A stretch of 64,000 bases of DNA from Harmonia axyridis (taxonomy: Eukaryota; Arthropoda; Insecta; Coleoptera; Coccinellidae). The notes under the pieces are model-generated. The model worked only from the letters and a program-made list of their open reading frames with translations. It was not told the origin of the DNA and did not search any database. Every line of letters begins with the position of its first letter. Positions within the stretch are counted from its first letter, which is position 1. Shown piece after piece: positions 51,101 through 61,540 of this stretch. The stretch spans positions 36,673,720-36,737,719 of the forward strand of contig NC_059504.1 in the NCBI RefSeq assembly GCF_914767665.1. The letters are read 5' to 3'. A program made the translations under genes and the position numbers.

Positions 51101-52247
51101 TGATTTCAATTTTCTGGCTAGAAGTTTCAGATACTCCCTTGTAGAGGTCATGATGTTTTTTTGTATTTATTTTGTTCATTCATCCATTTTCTCTTATTCC
51201 TTTTTTTATTTAAACTTTCCCTTTGTTATTTTGATACAGTGATTGTTTAATTTGATTTAATTTTTGTAGAGGTTGATTATGAGTACAAAAACGATACTCG
51301 AAAAGCAGTTCTCAATGTCCCAGCGAATGCCACAGCCAATGGTACATGCAACAATCTCAAATCCAATCAGCTTTCTATCAAGTGGACAGATGCAAAACAT
51401 AATATCACAAACTTTATCATTTTCAATTTCGTGAATAACACAAATACTTCCACAATTGGTCTCAACAATATTCTTGTGAATCTGAATGGTCTAATGCCTA
51501 ATGGTAAGTTTGCCTCCACTTTCTGTTTGAAGGTGGTACTGGACTTATGAACTTTATGTGATTTTATACCAAATATTTAATTCACAGAAAAAGAACCAAT
51601 GAACTTCTTCTACAATCATACTGTGTTCGAAACACCTCTAACAAGTTCTTACAAATGCAAGAAGGAGCAAACACTCACTTTAATCAATGCTAAGAATGAC
51701 ACCAGTTGCAAGGCAATGTTGACTGTCAGTCAACTTCAAATGCAGGCATTCAGATCATCAAATACCACAGATTTTGGAAATGGTAAGCAAATATTGTACA
51801 CAGTATTCCTTATGATAGTGTTTCCATACTAAAATGATGAGTAAAAATGATTTTTAGTGCATATGCGTGAATATTTTCAAATTGAAGGAAAAAATAAGAT
51901 ATTTATACTTTTGAGGTGTTTATTCTCCAAACAGAATGATATACTATTTCTTCATGATGTCTGTGTGTTTGTGATTATAAATCTGAAAAACTTCTATGAT
52001 GTTTTGTATAGTACCAAACTTATTCGTCTTTAGCATTCACTAAACATAAAGACGTCCGTTTATATAATTTTTCTACCAATTCATAATATCATTTATTTTT
52101 ATTACAGCAATTGATTGCATATCTTCAACTCCAGACATAGTTCCCATCGCAGTTGGTTGTGCTCTAGCTGCTTTGGTAGTGATTGTGCTTCTAGCTTACT
52201 TGTATGGTCGTAGAAGATCTCAGGCAAGAGGATATCTCTCAATGTGA
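42158..52247 (+). CDS. Lamp1: LAMP1-type lysosome-associated membrane glycoprotein
   Basis: Exons: 42158-42209, 50535-50909, 51270-51503, 51588-51782, 52108-52247; 331 aa, all phases consistent. Exon 1 encodes a signal peptide (MKIFKLTIVLVLCIFTE). Exon 2 encodes a long Thr/Pro-rich mucin-like stalk. A LAMP luminal domain follows with many N-x-S/T sites and four spaced Cys (DIICIL, GTCNN, SYKCKK, TSCKAM). Then come a membrane span (IVPIAVGCALAALVVIVLLA), a basic GRRRSQ stop-transfer and a short tail ending GYLSM, a Y-x-x-hydrophobic lysosomal sorting signal at the very C-terminus. Expected in lysosomal and late endosomal membranes. Intron 1 is 8.3 kb and full of mobile DNA. The stop TGA overlaps a splice donor (see the alternative exon at 54428). 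Confidence 0.9.
42210..44262. other. lamp1 intron 1, left part
   Basis: AT-rich. The open frames at 42454-42735 and 43409-43600 show no domain. No repeat recognised. Confidence 0.35.
44263..44398. repeat. imperfect inverted repeat (hairpin), about 135 bp
   Basis: Left arm 'aaggataaccgacggttgaa...' with 'caactaccactaccaaatt' (44277-44322); right arm 'aatttggtagttgac...' with 'cggttgaaccgtcggttatc' (44341-44382). The pairing continues outward into 'gggcc' on both sides. The loop is about 18 bases. It lies at the 3' side of the Jockey fragment. Confidence 0.8.
45155..46092 (-). mobile_element. retroposed segment carrying a zinc-finger gene copy
   Basis: Direct repeats 'tgtatg' at 45149-45154 and 46093-46098 bound the segment, with continuous RT reading outside. 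Its 3' end on the minus strand is a short (ATT)n tail, as some retroposons carry. It has one intron-free zinc-finger frame and starts mid-sequence. This fits a 5'-truncated retrocopy mobilised by a LINE, in the same orientation as its host element. Confidence 0.6.
45426..46090 (-). pseudogene. C2H2 zinc-finger gene copy, six fingers, one broken
   Basis: Open minus-strand frame from about 46087 to the stop at 45426, with no start codon at its 5' end (it begins after an in-frame TAA at the insertion edge); the first internal Met is at 45950. Fingers: CNSC...HLHSHH, CETC...HRRLH, CTEC...HMTSLH, CKEF...HRRIH, CEFC...HRRIH, CDIC...HQKSH, joined by TGEK-type linkers. The fourth finger lacks its second Cys (CKEFARKYS). 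After the stop the same frame goes on with an acidic stretch (IDTAELHINDPEQ), which suggests the TAA is a disabling mutation. The parental gene is not in this window. Confidence 0.75.
46503..46586. repeat. fragment of the 35663/46710 MITE family
   Basis: 'gtttccaaattagacgtgaa' plus 'ccttggaggacgtgttagt' and 'tttgagccatatttaa' repeat the left end of the MITE 200 bases upstream of the complete copy. Confidence 0.7.
46710..47514. mobile_element. 805-bp MITE, copy 2
   Basis: Left end 'caggctatttccaaattaga', right end the inverted 'taatttggaaacaccttg', TA outside both ends. Terminal inverted repeats extend about 110 bp (gattgagccatatt... / ...aatatggctcaatc). It aligns along its length with 35663-36480. 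Confidence 0.87.
47521..47664 (-). mobile_element. hAT-type transposon end
   Basis: Read on the minus strand, the segment begins 'cagtgtttctcaaactgtgg' and 'ggcgctccctaagagggg', a terminal repeat form well known from hAT elements. The partner end is missing, so it is a relic. Confidence 0.6.
47665..49510. other. lamp1 intron 1, right part
   Basis: No gene or repeat that I can support. The open frame at 48980-49180 has no domain. Confidence 0.35.
49511..50260 (-). mobile_element. mariner transposase, C-terminal part lost
   Basis: The minus strand starts MKKSATKAHRML, has the mariner N-terminal ISERTYQEWFRRFKSGDFDV and the DQHGGGREK hinge, helix-turn-helix QQELAGSLKIAQKAFSKRLK, and the first Asp in IVTGDEKWVHYDNPKGRKS. 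After a frame change it continues VMRSIWWDQLGVVYYELLE up to KYNKRHDNM. The segment with the second and third catalytic Asp is deleted and replaced by unrelated sequence. It ends about 270 bp before lamp1 exon 2. Confidence 0.88.
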
Positions 52248-54427
52248 GTTTAAATCTCGAGCATAAAATTGGTAACCCCAAAATAAAAACAATTTTTCTT
52301 TTTTTGAATTCTATATATCTGTAGTCATAATAGTATCATCTATGAAAAACTTCTCGAATATAGCCTTCCATACTCTCCATTTCTTATAATCCGAACTAAA
52401 TGAAGTCATTCTAGTAAAAAATAAAATTTTTCCTATAGCACTCGGTGATGGTTTGAAGGGGATATTTGTACAAAAAGGATTATAATTGTTTTGGATACTT
52501 TTATTTTTTGCTAGTGATGATCTACTAACAAATATTTTCGAACATTAGGTTTACGACATAGTTTTATATAATTCTTAGTGCATAGTTTTCGTATTTCGTT
52601 TTGTTTAACACCTTTTAAATGAAAAGCATTCAGAACATGTTTTTCAAGTGATATGATGATTGTTTCTGAAATATTCTTGTTTTTTTAAATAAAATAATCT
52701 CTACTTCTTTGGCTGAATATTGTACAAAAAGTTTTCGATTCCTATATATATATATAAACATTACTAGTTATTTGAGTTCGAAAATTCATCTCTACTGAAA
52801 AGTGACATAAAACCATACATGACTAATCGCGCCTCTTGAAATAACTCCAACAGAAATCACGTTTATCGAAGATGTAATTTTCTGAATTTATAATATGTTA
52901 AAGGTTTTTACATTTAAGTTGATAATTGAATATACTAGAAAATTCTGTTATAACTTTATAGTATTAAATGTTATTCCCCTTCATTTGAAAAATGCAAAAT
53001 TTTACAATTTTTTGTGCACATTGCTTTCAAATTTCATTTTCTGTTGGATTTATTTTGCTTTGGGCTGATTGTCAGCTATGCACCAAAAAAAATTTCACTA
53101 ACTTTATTGGGAAAAAACATGTTTTATTTGATTAGTTTTAAATTCTATATTTTGTATCTTGCCAGGTTTGAAAATATTGTGTCATATGTGTGATAGTCTG
53201 TGATAGATCCTTTGTTATGAAGTGTTTTTATCACCCAATAAAAAAATCTGGCATTCAGTTCTAGTTTTATTTGAACCCCATCATTTTTTTTTCTCAATGC
53301 AAGTTAGTATTTGCTGCCTATTCTTCATACAGATACTAAAAATGATCTATATGAAAGATATTTCCACCAATGTATGCTTTCAATGCTTCTGAACAAATGA
53401 AGGAGAATAATTTATTAGACACGATAAAAGCTTTTTCTTAATAATATATCGAATGAGTCTTGTACATATAAATTGCAAGTTGAACATTCAAGAAAGCTAT
53501 AAAGCTTTGAGACCAAATATCACTACAAGGACAATCCAGTGCACTGTATGAGCTGCATATAGAGATATCGAACATATCATTTGCACTTTATTTCTTTTCA
53601 AAATATCAAACATCTGATGCTGTAGTGTTTGGCAAAACAATTATTGTAGAGTATTAAAAAAATTTGTGGAAATTTAAATTTATCATTCTCTCATTTAAAA
53701 AGAATTCTATTAAGTAAGCATATCAACTAAATATTAGATAGAACCTCTTTCTTTTTGAAGCTCAGGTGAGTATTGCTTATGTACCTACCTACAGATTCTG
53801 AACAGAAATAAGTTTTCTAATGACAATTCTGTGTATACCCTGACTTGAAATTCGTAAATAAATAGTATGAACCCTTGAACTGAAGATATCAGAACACATT
53901 TGACAAAAAAGGTGTGTAATGTATATTTGAAACTTCATTTGATGAAATCAAATTTATAGAATTTCAACATAATTCATTGGAATAATTCTTTTTGTATTAA
54001 TTAAATGTTAATTATTTGACTGATCATTTTCAATGTCACTATAAATGAATTGAATTCCATATTGCCTGGTATTAACAAACTGTGTGATTAGTTGCTTCAT
54101 ATACATAAAACTAAAATAAATAATAAGCTGGTACAATAACAGCTCATGTTCGTGAATAAAAAAATAATAATTGTGACAAAAATAATAGGTTTATGTTATA
54201 AAAAAATGAATTGAGATTTATTAAAACTGGTTTTTACTTTTAAAATGACCACTCCAAAAGAAATATTCATGACCAACAGTTGAATTGAAATGTTAAACAG
54301 AATAAATAGATTTTTTTCATGGAATTGGATCGAATGGTTCTTGTTCGGAAAGTTTTCATGTTTATGAGTTTTACTATTCTACAAGATATAATAATCTATT
54401 AATTTACTAATTAATGTTTGTGTTTAG
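52248..54427 (+). other. lamp1 short-isoform 3' UTR / last intron
   Basis: If the donor at 52244 is used this is an intron of about 2.18 kb. If not, it starts as 3' UTR, with AATAAA at 52282-52287 only 35 bases after the stop. No other gene seen. Confidence 0.55.
52282..52287 (+). terminator. proximal poly(A) signal of lamp1 short form
   Basis: AATAAA shortly after the TGA at 52245-52247. Use of this site would remove the downstream acceptor and fix the short C-terminus. Confidence 0.5.
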
Positions 54428-54491
54428 GTTTGCTGAAACAAAACAAGAAGAGGACTATATACCCATGAAGACATTGTCATGTTTTCGTTGA
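54428..54491 (+). CDS. Lamp1: alternative last exon of lamp1 (extended tail)
   Basis: A good acceptor ('tttgtgtttag') precedes 54428. Joined to the donor GTGAGT at 52244 it keeps the reading frame (AT+G restores the Met) and replaces the terminal GYLSM-stop by GYLSM followed by FAETKQEEDYIPMKTLSCFR and a stop: 351 aa in total. The extension contains a second Y-x-x-hydrophobic motif (YIPM) in an acidic context. It encodes a variant cytosolic tail. Sequence-based inference; which form is main is unknown. Confidence 0.6.
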
Positions 54492-55649
54492 ATAAGTGTA
54501 TTATGCAAATATATGTGATATGTGAGTGATAATTGCTTGAAAAGCACTCTAGCCTTTTATAAATTTATAATGTGATAAGAAAGAAATATTTTTCTTCAAG
54601 AAGATAACTGATTTGTGTAGGTCTTGCTTTTTCCATTTATTCTTAATTGTTTGATATTATTTTACCTTTTTAAACATTCTGTCTTGTATGAACTAAAACA
54701 CCAGTGATATAATGAAACGATTTGATGTTAATTAGCATATTTTTTCTAACTGATTCATCACAAATATGATGTTATAATCGGAAGTTTCTTTGAGTCATTA
54801 TTGTAAAATTATAGAATATTCCGATTTGACAAGAGACCACAAACGCTGTTGAAGCATTTGTAATTAATTCTAGTTTGGGTTAGTTGTTGTGAGCAATGTA
54901 AATGTAAAACGACAAATGGTTGAATTAAATATTTAATTTACGGTAGTATTATAATTATAGCTGGGGCATTGAGTATTGAAATAGATAGAAGCTCAAGGGG
55001 GGGGGGGTCAATTTGCTTGGAAAACAACATTTTAGAACTACAACCAATTTGATCTATTATTCTTATATCCTACTCACTCAATTCCTAAGGAGATCATCGT
55101 TATAGAACTAACAATTTATTTAGAAGTTGTTCGGCAGTTTTTGCACAGACTACTAGTCTTAGTCTTTGGTTTTTGCCTTTGATGAACTCTTCAAGAGTTC
55201 ATAGCCGGATGATAAAGGTTCCTGGCACCCATAAGAAAGTCACTTTATTGCCTCTAGGAAGTTGCTTTATAGTACTGAGTTTAATTAAATGAACAGCTCT
55301 GACAATTAGAATTCAAAGCTGTTATTGTGACTAGATTGCTTATCTCTTCGAAGTTTTTTAAGAACACTCTTGGGAGCCTTCGTAGACAGCTATAATATTG
55401 CAGCTTGTAGGATGTAGGGTTCATGTTGTGATAGTAGTAGAAATGTATTATATTATTGATTCATATCCCTATTTTGTATTATAGATTAAACCTTAAGTTA
55501 CAATTTGTTAGTATGAATAACAAATATTGAAACCTTCAATATATTCAAAACTGCGGATTTAATCGAGATAAAAATTTGCACTGGGATGTAGTGCAAAATT
55601 TCACGTTAATCCTTAGAACATAATAATAATGGAAATCGCCTTGTCAGGG
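54492..55649. other. lamp1 distal 3' UTR and spacer
   Basis: AT-rich, with a G homopolymer at about 55000. No gene supported. Confidence 0.4.
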
Positions 55650-55960
55650 CCGTATCTAAGGCGTGGCAAAGGTGACACTTGCCACGGGCGCAAGTAAGAT
55701 GCATCTTAGGCGCAAGGTCCACAGGGACGCCCAAAAATATCAAAAGAAAAAGTATTGGAGCACCAGGCGAAACAATTCGAAAGATCGTAACTAGGTTTTC
55801 ATGTATATATAAGCGTCGCAATGAGCGATGCCGATTCGAGGAATCTGGAAACATTTAAAATATTGCTAGCCTTTCCTATAATTTGCGTACTTAGCCGAAA
55901 ATAATAACACGAGATGAACAAAATTTAATTCAAGGTAAGAAATAATATAAATATGGCTAT
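55650..55960 (+). mobile_element. 311-bp internal-deletion copy of the 56306-58196 element
   Basis: The first 155 bp match the leader of the element 650 bp downstream ('ggcgtggcaaaggtg' ... 'cgcccaaaaatatcaaaaga' ... 'gaaagatcg'), and the last 140 bp match its 3' end ('tctggaaacatttaaaatat', 'agaaataatataaatatggc'). The RT part is gone. The join lies where the full copy has the 10-mer 'ctatatacgc' at both 56445 and 58056. Confidence 0.85.
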
Positions 55961-56251
55961 TGAAAAATAACAAAATAAAACGGCTGATATTTGGATATAA
56001 TTGATGAAAATAAAAATGAGTACAATATTTAGTACAATTTCCAAACGAGTAATATCATCGTATGATATTAATTATTTATCTGGTTATCTAATGTATCAGC
56101 AATAGGAAATTGCCATCAACACAACCATTGTCAGACAGAAGGTCTCCACGCCATTACGTAGGAATCATAATCGAAAGTAACCCAAGGAGAATGCATGTCA
56201 TCAAGGGAGGATAGCGATATACCGGTTTCACCCTTATTAGGGATCATCAGT

Positions 56252-56300
56252 ACCGCATAACCCTACCCATTGTTTGTCATCTTGGGTAGGGTTATGCGGT
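56252..56300. repeat. perfect 18-bp inverted repeat, 13-base loop
   Basis: 'accgcataaccctaccca' at 56252-56269 and its exact complement at 56283-56300. It ends six bases before the RT element starts. It could form a stable hairpin; function unknown. Confidence 0.9.
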
Positions 56301-56305
56301 CAGTA

Positions 56306-58196
56306 CCGTATCTAGGGCGTGGCAAAGGTGGCACTTGCCACGGGCGCAAGGCCCACAGGGGCGCCCAAAAATATCAAAAGAAGAAAATATTGGAGCTCCA
56401 GGCGAAATAATTCGAAAGATCGCAATTCGGTTTTCATGTCATATCTATATACGCGGGAGGAAATAAAGGAGTTAATAGAGCCCCAACACATATCTAAGCA
56501 ATGCTGGCTTGAATATCTGAAAAACTTATATACAATGGAGGAAGATGTCATTAAACAGAATAATATACCGGTAATAGATATTGACGACAACACACAAATA
56601 GAAAGTACAGACATAGAACTGGCACTCAAACAGATGAAGAACAGGAAGAGCCCTGGTCTGGACGGCATCCCTAACGAACTGCTCAAATATGGTGGACAGT
56701 GTCTTGTGCAACATCTAACTGAACTGGTGAAAAAAATCTTTAATCACCACAGGATACCGGATGAATGGCGGACAAGCATAACGATTCTCTTGTTCAAGAA
56801 GGGCGATAAAAAAATACCGGAGAATTACAGAGGCATCAACTTACTGAACTCGACACTGAAATTAACAACTAAAATAATTACAAATAAGATAAATAGCACT
56901 ATCTCACTCTCAGATGAACAACAGGGCTTCAGAACGGGCAGATCTTGCACTGATGCAGTCTTTGTTATAAGGCAAATTGTCGAGAAATCTATTGAGTATA
57001 ATAGACCTGCCTACATGTGTTTCATCGACCTACAGAAAGCATTTGACCAGGTAAAGTTACAGGATGTGGTCCATTTGCTATATAGTAGACGGGTGCCCTT
57101 CAATTTGATTAAGGTGATTGAAAATATCTATAGCGCCAACAAAATACAAGACAGAATTGAGGGAGAATCAATCCCCGTAGACAAGGGAATACGTCAGGGC
57201 GATTCACTGAGCCCACTCCTTTTCAGCATAATCATGGACGAGATCATAAAACAAGTACGCCACTTGAAAGGTTATAAAATGGGTAACCGTAATATAACTA
57301 TCCTATGTTACGCCGATGACGCTGTGCTTGTTGCTGAAAATGAAGACGATCTTCAGAGGTTGCTGTATCGCTTTAACTGTGTAGCCAATTCCTTGAACAT
57401 GGTCATTTCTGCATCCAAAACAAAAAGCTTGACAACATCTAAAATACCAATCAGATGCAAACTTGTTGATAAAATTATTCAACAGGAAATGAAGTTTAAA
57501 TACCTAGGTATCGAACTCTCTGGATATGGGGACATTGAGTTGGAAGTCAGACAACAAACAAACAAAGCACTGAGGGTTGCTGGTTGTTTGAATGACACGA
57601 TATGGAAAAATAAATACCTACACAATGAGACTAAGGCACGAATATATAAATCTGTCATAAGACCTATAATGACATACACAGCGGAAACACGACCAGATAC
57701 AGCAAAAACAAAAAGAATCTTGGAGGTCGGCGAAATGAAGATCTTGCGGAAAATCGCTGGAAAGACTTTATTCGACAGAAAACGAAGTGACAACGTGAGG
57801 GCGTGAGGCGGACATGTGGAGTGGACAATATCAGCGATTGGGTGCTAGCCCGAAAGATGGAATGGAACGACCACATAAGCCGAATGGACCAACGAAGAAT
57901 AGTACGGATAGCACGTGATGAATCCCCCATTGGAAGAAGAAGTTTGGGAAGACCACGAAAGCGATGGAGCGATAATCTCACCGTCCATTGAGAGTAGGCG
58001 AGTTATGAAGAATAAACAGGCAACTGTGCCTATCATAGAGAAAGAAGAAGAAGACCTATATACGCCTCGCAACGAACGATGCCGAGAAATCTGGAAACAT
58101 TTAAAATATTGCTAGCCTTCCATAGAATTGGCCCAAAATGATCTCAGGATCAACAAAACTTTAATTTAAGGGAAGAAATAATATAAATATGGCTAT
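56306..58196 (+). mobile_element. non-LTR-type reverse-transcriptase element, 1.9 kb
   Basis: The element is delimited by comparison with its deletion copy at 55650-55960: both share the same first bases ('ccgtatcta') and the same last bases ('aatatggctat'). It has a GC-rich leader of about 130 bp, then the RT frame. No endonuclease domain is present, so it is not a complete LINE. The shared 5' boundary argues that it is a family of short elements rather than a random truncation. Confidence 0.75.
56319..57990 (+). pseudogene. reverse transcriptase (RTE/BovB-like), one frameshift
   Basis: A 495-codon frame (56319-57806) with the RT order intact: NRKSPGLDGIPNELLKYGG, PENYRGINLLNSTLK, EEQQGFR-type QQGFRTGRSCTDAVF, MCFIDLQKAFDQV (first catalytic Asp), IRQGDSLSPLLFSIIMD, ILCYADDAVLVAE (YADD) and MKFKYLGIEL. 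The frame closes at 57806 after a local duplication around 'gtgagggcgtgagg'. The next frame goes on with RRTCGVDNISDWVLARKMEW, IVRIARDESPIGRRSLGRPR and KRWSDNL, the usual C-terminal end of this insect RT group. The RTE-like class is my reading from motifs. The N-terminal endonuclease is absent. Catalytic motifs look intact, so the copy is rather young. Confidence 0.9.
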
Positions 58197-58199
58197 GTT

Positions 58200-58305
58200 C
58201 GAGCGTGCCGTAATCTAGTCATAAATATATCTGTTGAGCATCGGTATGTTCAAAGGTGCCGCATTCAGATCATAAATATTAAGGGTCGAGCTTCGACATG
58301 TGTTA
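58200..58305. repeat. two diverged tandem units of about 52 bp
   Basis: 'gttcgagcgtgccgtaatct' ... 'cataaatat' is followed by 'gttcaaaggtgccgcattca' ... 'cataaatat'. They sit directly after the RT element. Confidence 0.5.
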
Positions 58306-58416
58306 TTACCCCTATTTTAACGAGTTTTTTGCGCTTTATCAAACTTGTCGGTATTTCTTCGACAAACGGTACCATCTATTTTTGAATTGCGGCGGCTTCT
58401 TTTTTTTTTCATACAT

Positions 58417-58930
58417 GAAATGATTTTCTCGATGTTCATTGTTATCTAATTTTTATTCGATGAAAATAAATTCCTAATTTTGAGACACAAATTCCTATTG
58501 ACCAGCCGGCAGTTACGCCAATAGTTTATATTGCCTTAGTTCACACATATTGCAATAGATCTCGCTAAACGTTATATCCCCTATTTTCAAGCTCCAACCT
58601 TCCAGCCTTTGAAATTGAAATAGATATCTACATTTCTGAACTAGATATTGAGTTGACCTGTTTGAAATTGAAGTTGAATACCTATTTCACTTGAAATAAA
58701 AAGTATTTATATTTATCAAATCGATGCGAATTTCCATAAGTAAGGACTTAATCCATTAAATACATTTGAAACAATTACCTAATTTCGAACATCCATATGA
58801 CAGGAACGATGACACAAGAATTTGATGGACAGATGAACATCTATGATATATGTGTTAAATATAATATTATTTCATAATAACCATAAAAATAATTTGTTTT
58901 TCACAACTTCAACATAAGCACCAACACTTT
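58417..58930. repeat. direct repeat flanking the snail exon, copy 1
   Basis: 514 bp from 'gaaatgattttctcgatg' to 'agcaccaacacttt', over 90% the same as 60584-61107 by eye, in the same orientation. No ORF, no TG...CA ends and no clear target duplication, so it is probably a segmental duplication or an undescribed repeat. Confidence 0.9.
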
Positions 58931-59326
58931 GTGTTGTAAGCTTTGGAAGAAAACGAAAGTATAATTGGAAATAACATTTTAATAATAGCTCTTCAATATA
59001 TTTTGATAAGGCACTATCAAATGGCAATATGTACATGAGGAAGAACAACAACTTCCATGACTAGAAATAATATTTCGAAAATATATGAAAATAAATAACT
59101 AACAATTAATACTGAACAAATATTTACATAATTTAACTGACTAATTTTGAACTCGCATTCAGATATTTACAGAAACGTTGATTTCGAAAAACAACTGTAC
59201 AATAAACATATAAAAATAAAGGTTTTATCATTTTCGTCACAAGAACATCATAAATTATCGAACTGACTAAGAAGGCACACTCTTCAGGATTTGTACTTTG
59301 TAAAATGACAGAAAACGAATGGAAAA

Positions 59327-60297
59327 TCAGTACCTATTTTCAGTCGGCATACGCATAACATTAGCGTTGCCAAGACATCCACTTTCTAAGTGTTTGGTCA
59401 GGAGAGACATCTTCGAGAAGGTCTTGTTACAATTCTTACAGGAATACTTCTTGACATCCGTATGGGTCTGCAGATGGGTCCTAAAATTCGATCTATCGGC
59501 GAAAGCCCTGTTGCAGTGGGTACAAGAGAAGGGTTTTTCTCCGGTGTGGGTACGAATGTGTCCTTGCAACAACCAAGGTCGGGAAAAAGCTTTTCCGCAA
59601 ATCTCGCACTTGAAAGGTAGAGTGTGGGTCCTGATGTGCGTCTTGAGAGCTCCCAAAGAAGCGTATACTTTATCGCAGTACTTGCAGTTGAAGACTTTTT
59701 TGGGTCCATCACCAGCAGGAGCAGCGCAGTGGAACTGACGGTGTTTTGAGAGTCCGGAGAAGGTACAGTAGCTCTTTCCACAATCCGGGCATTGATGTCT
59801 GTCTGCTTGACGATGTTTGTCAGCGCGAACTGTTACCTTCTCAGGAGGCGGTGATGCTGTCGACGAATTTGGACTCAGCGAAGATTGGTCACTATGTGGC
59901 AGAGGTTTGATGGCCAGCGGCATCATAGGGTGAGTTGGCTGATGTGGAGGCGACAAAGAACTTTCACTATAAGGTGACGATGACCTCACAACGTAGTCAT
60001 GATGATGGTATCCATAAGGGACGAATCCATAGGGGTAATGAGGAGCTGCCACACTGCTGTGCCAAGTTTGAGGAGCGTATTCAGGGCTTATAGAAGCTGG
60101 GTGGAATGGAATTGGATGGTAGATTGCTGGAGGTGAAGGTGAAGAAACTGGTGAGTTTGAAGGAGAAATTGAAGTGTAATCAAAATAAGGTGAAGGGATG
60201 TTAGTGCTGCTAGTCGGACTTGGCAAACTTGGAGAACTCGACGATGAGATTTGTTCGGTTTTGCTCAAATTCCTTGGTTTTGTGCTGAGAGGTTCAT
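59327..60297 (-). CDS. Snail-family zinc-finger repressor, main exon
   Basis: 322 codons in one exon from an acceptor at 60298-60300 to TGA at 59327. The N-terminal part has EPLSTKPRNLSK (a CtBP-binding-like P-x-x-L-S motif) and a long Ser/Pro/Tyr/His-rich stretch. Five C2H2 fingers follow: CPDCGKSYCTFSGLSKHRQFH, FNCKYCDKVYASLGALKTHIR..., FKCEICGKAFSRPWLLQGHI..., FSCTHCNRAFADRSNF..., YSCKNCNKTFSKMSLLTKH..., then ESGC, the diagnostic Snail/Slug/Escargot array. Binds E-box-like CANNTG sites as a repressor of epithelial and neural fate genes. The exon begins with a split codon, so the SNAG-domain first exon (MPRSFLV type) must lie beyond it; I did not find it in the window. Snail, escargot and worniu cannot be told apart here. 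Confidence 0.92.
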
Positions 60298-60583
60298 CTA
60301 TAATAGAAAAAATGAATTTAGTGACGATGTCGATAAAATTATTTCGGTTATTTTCGGAAATTTTAGCTTTTGACTGGTGGTATAAAATTCATTAGTGACT
60401 ACTTGAAGAATCAAAAATTCAACGCGCATCTCAAATCAACATGGACTTGTACAAACCTCTGTTTACAGAATGAAAATATATTCCGTTTTCGAGAAAATTG
60501 TGGTTACCAATACCTATCCTAATTCCTAAGTGAATCACACTGTACCTACTCATGTTTGCATTTGAATATTTACAATTCAGATG

Positions 60584-61107
60584 GAAATGATTTTCTCGAT
60601 GTTCATTGTTATCTAATTTTTATTCGATGAAAATAAATTCCTAATTTTGAGACACAAATTCCTATTGACCAGCCGGCAGTTACGCCAATGGTTTATATTG
60701 CCTTAGTTCACACATATTGCAATAGATCTCGCTAAACGTTATATCCCTTATTTTCAAACTCCAACCTTCCAGCTTTTGAAATTGAAATAGATATCTACAT
60801 TTCTGAACTAGATATTTACATTTCTGAACTAGATATTGAGTTGACCTGGTTGAAATTGTTTAATACCTATTTCACTTGAAATGAAAAGTATTTATATTTA
60901 TCAAATCGATGCGAATTTTCATAAGTAAGGACTTAATCCATTAAATACATTTGAAACAATTAATTTCGAATTTCCATATGACAGGAACGATGACACAAGA
61001 ATTTGATGGACAGATGAACATCTATGATGTGTTAAATATAATATTATTTCATAATAACCATAAAAATAATTTGTTTTTCACAACTTCAACATAAGCACCA
61101 ACACTTT
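60584..61107. repeat. direct repeat flanking the snail exon, copy 2
   Basis: Same as 58417-58930 except for point changes, a short deletion and an extra 21-bp tandem copy of 'ttacatttctgaactagat' at about 60809-60830. Confidence 0.9.
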
Positions 61108-61540
61108 CGAAGTGGTTGAAGCCCAGATCTCTACTCTATGAGGTATCAACTATTATTGGTATCTTTTAAAAGAAAACGATCACAAAAAGATCTATATTGA
61201 AATGGAACTCTGAGAATTAATTAAATCAGTAGTTAAAGAAACTTAATGCATCCGAATGCGCAAAAATATCATTATTTTTTGAAAATATGACATTTATTTT
61301 TTTTGAGCATATCATACGCACCAAAATCTTTAGTCATGTTGGATAAGCTGATCCGCCTGTCATTTTCAATCGAAAAAAGAATAACAAAATATCAACATTT
61401 GTTGCTGTGGCACTCAGAACAATGACTAAGATTTTGACGATTTCCATAAACCTGTCGATATCTCGAAAATTAAGACACTTAGTTATCATGCAACTGGTGG
61501 ATGTAGTCTTATAGCAATAAAATGACACTCTGTATATTGT

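Noticed and set aside
57479..57981. Minus-strand frames of about 105 aa
   Set aside because: Antisense of the reverse-transcriptase frame.
59319..59738. Plus-strand frame of 139 aa
   Set aside because: Antisense of the snail-family zinc-finger exon.
58417..61107. LTR retrotransposon with the two direct repeats as LTRs
   Set aside because: No TG...CA ends, primer-binding site, polypurine tract or gag-pol between them; the interior is a host snail-family exon.
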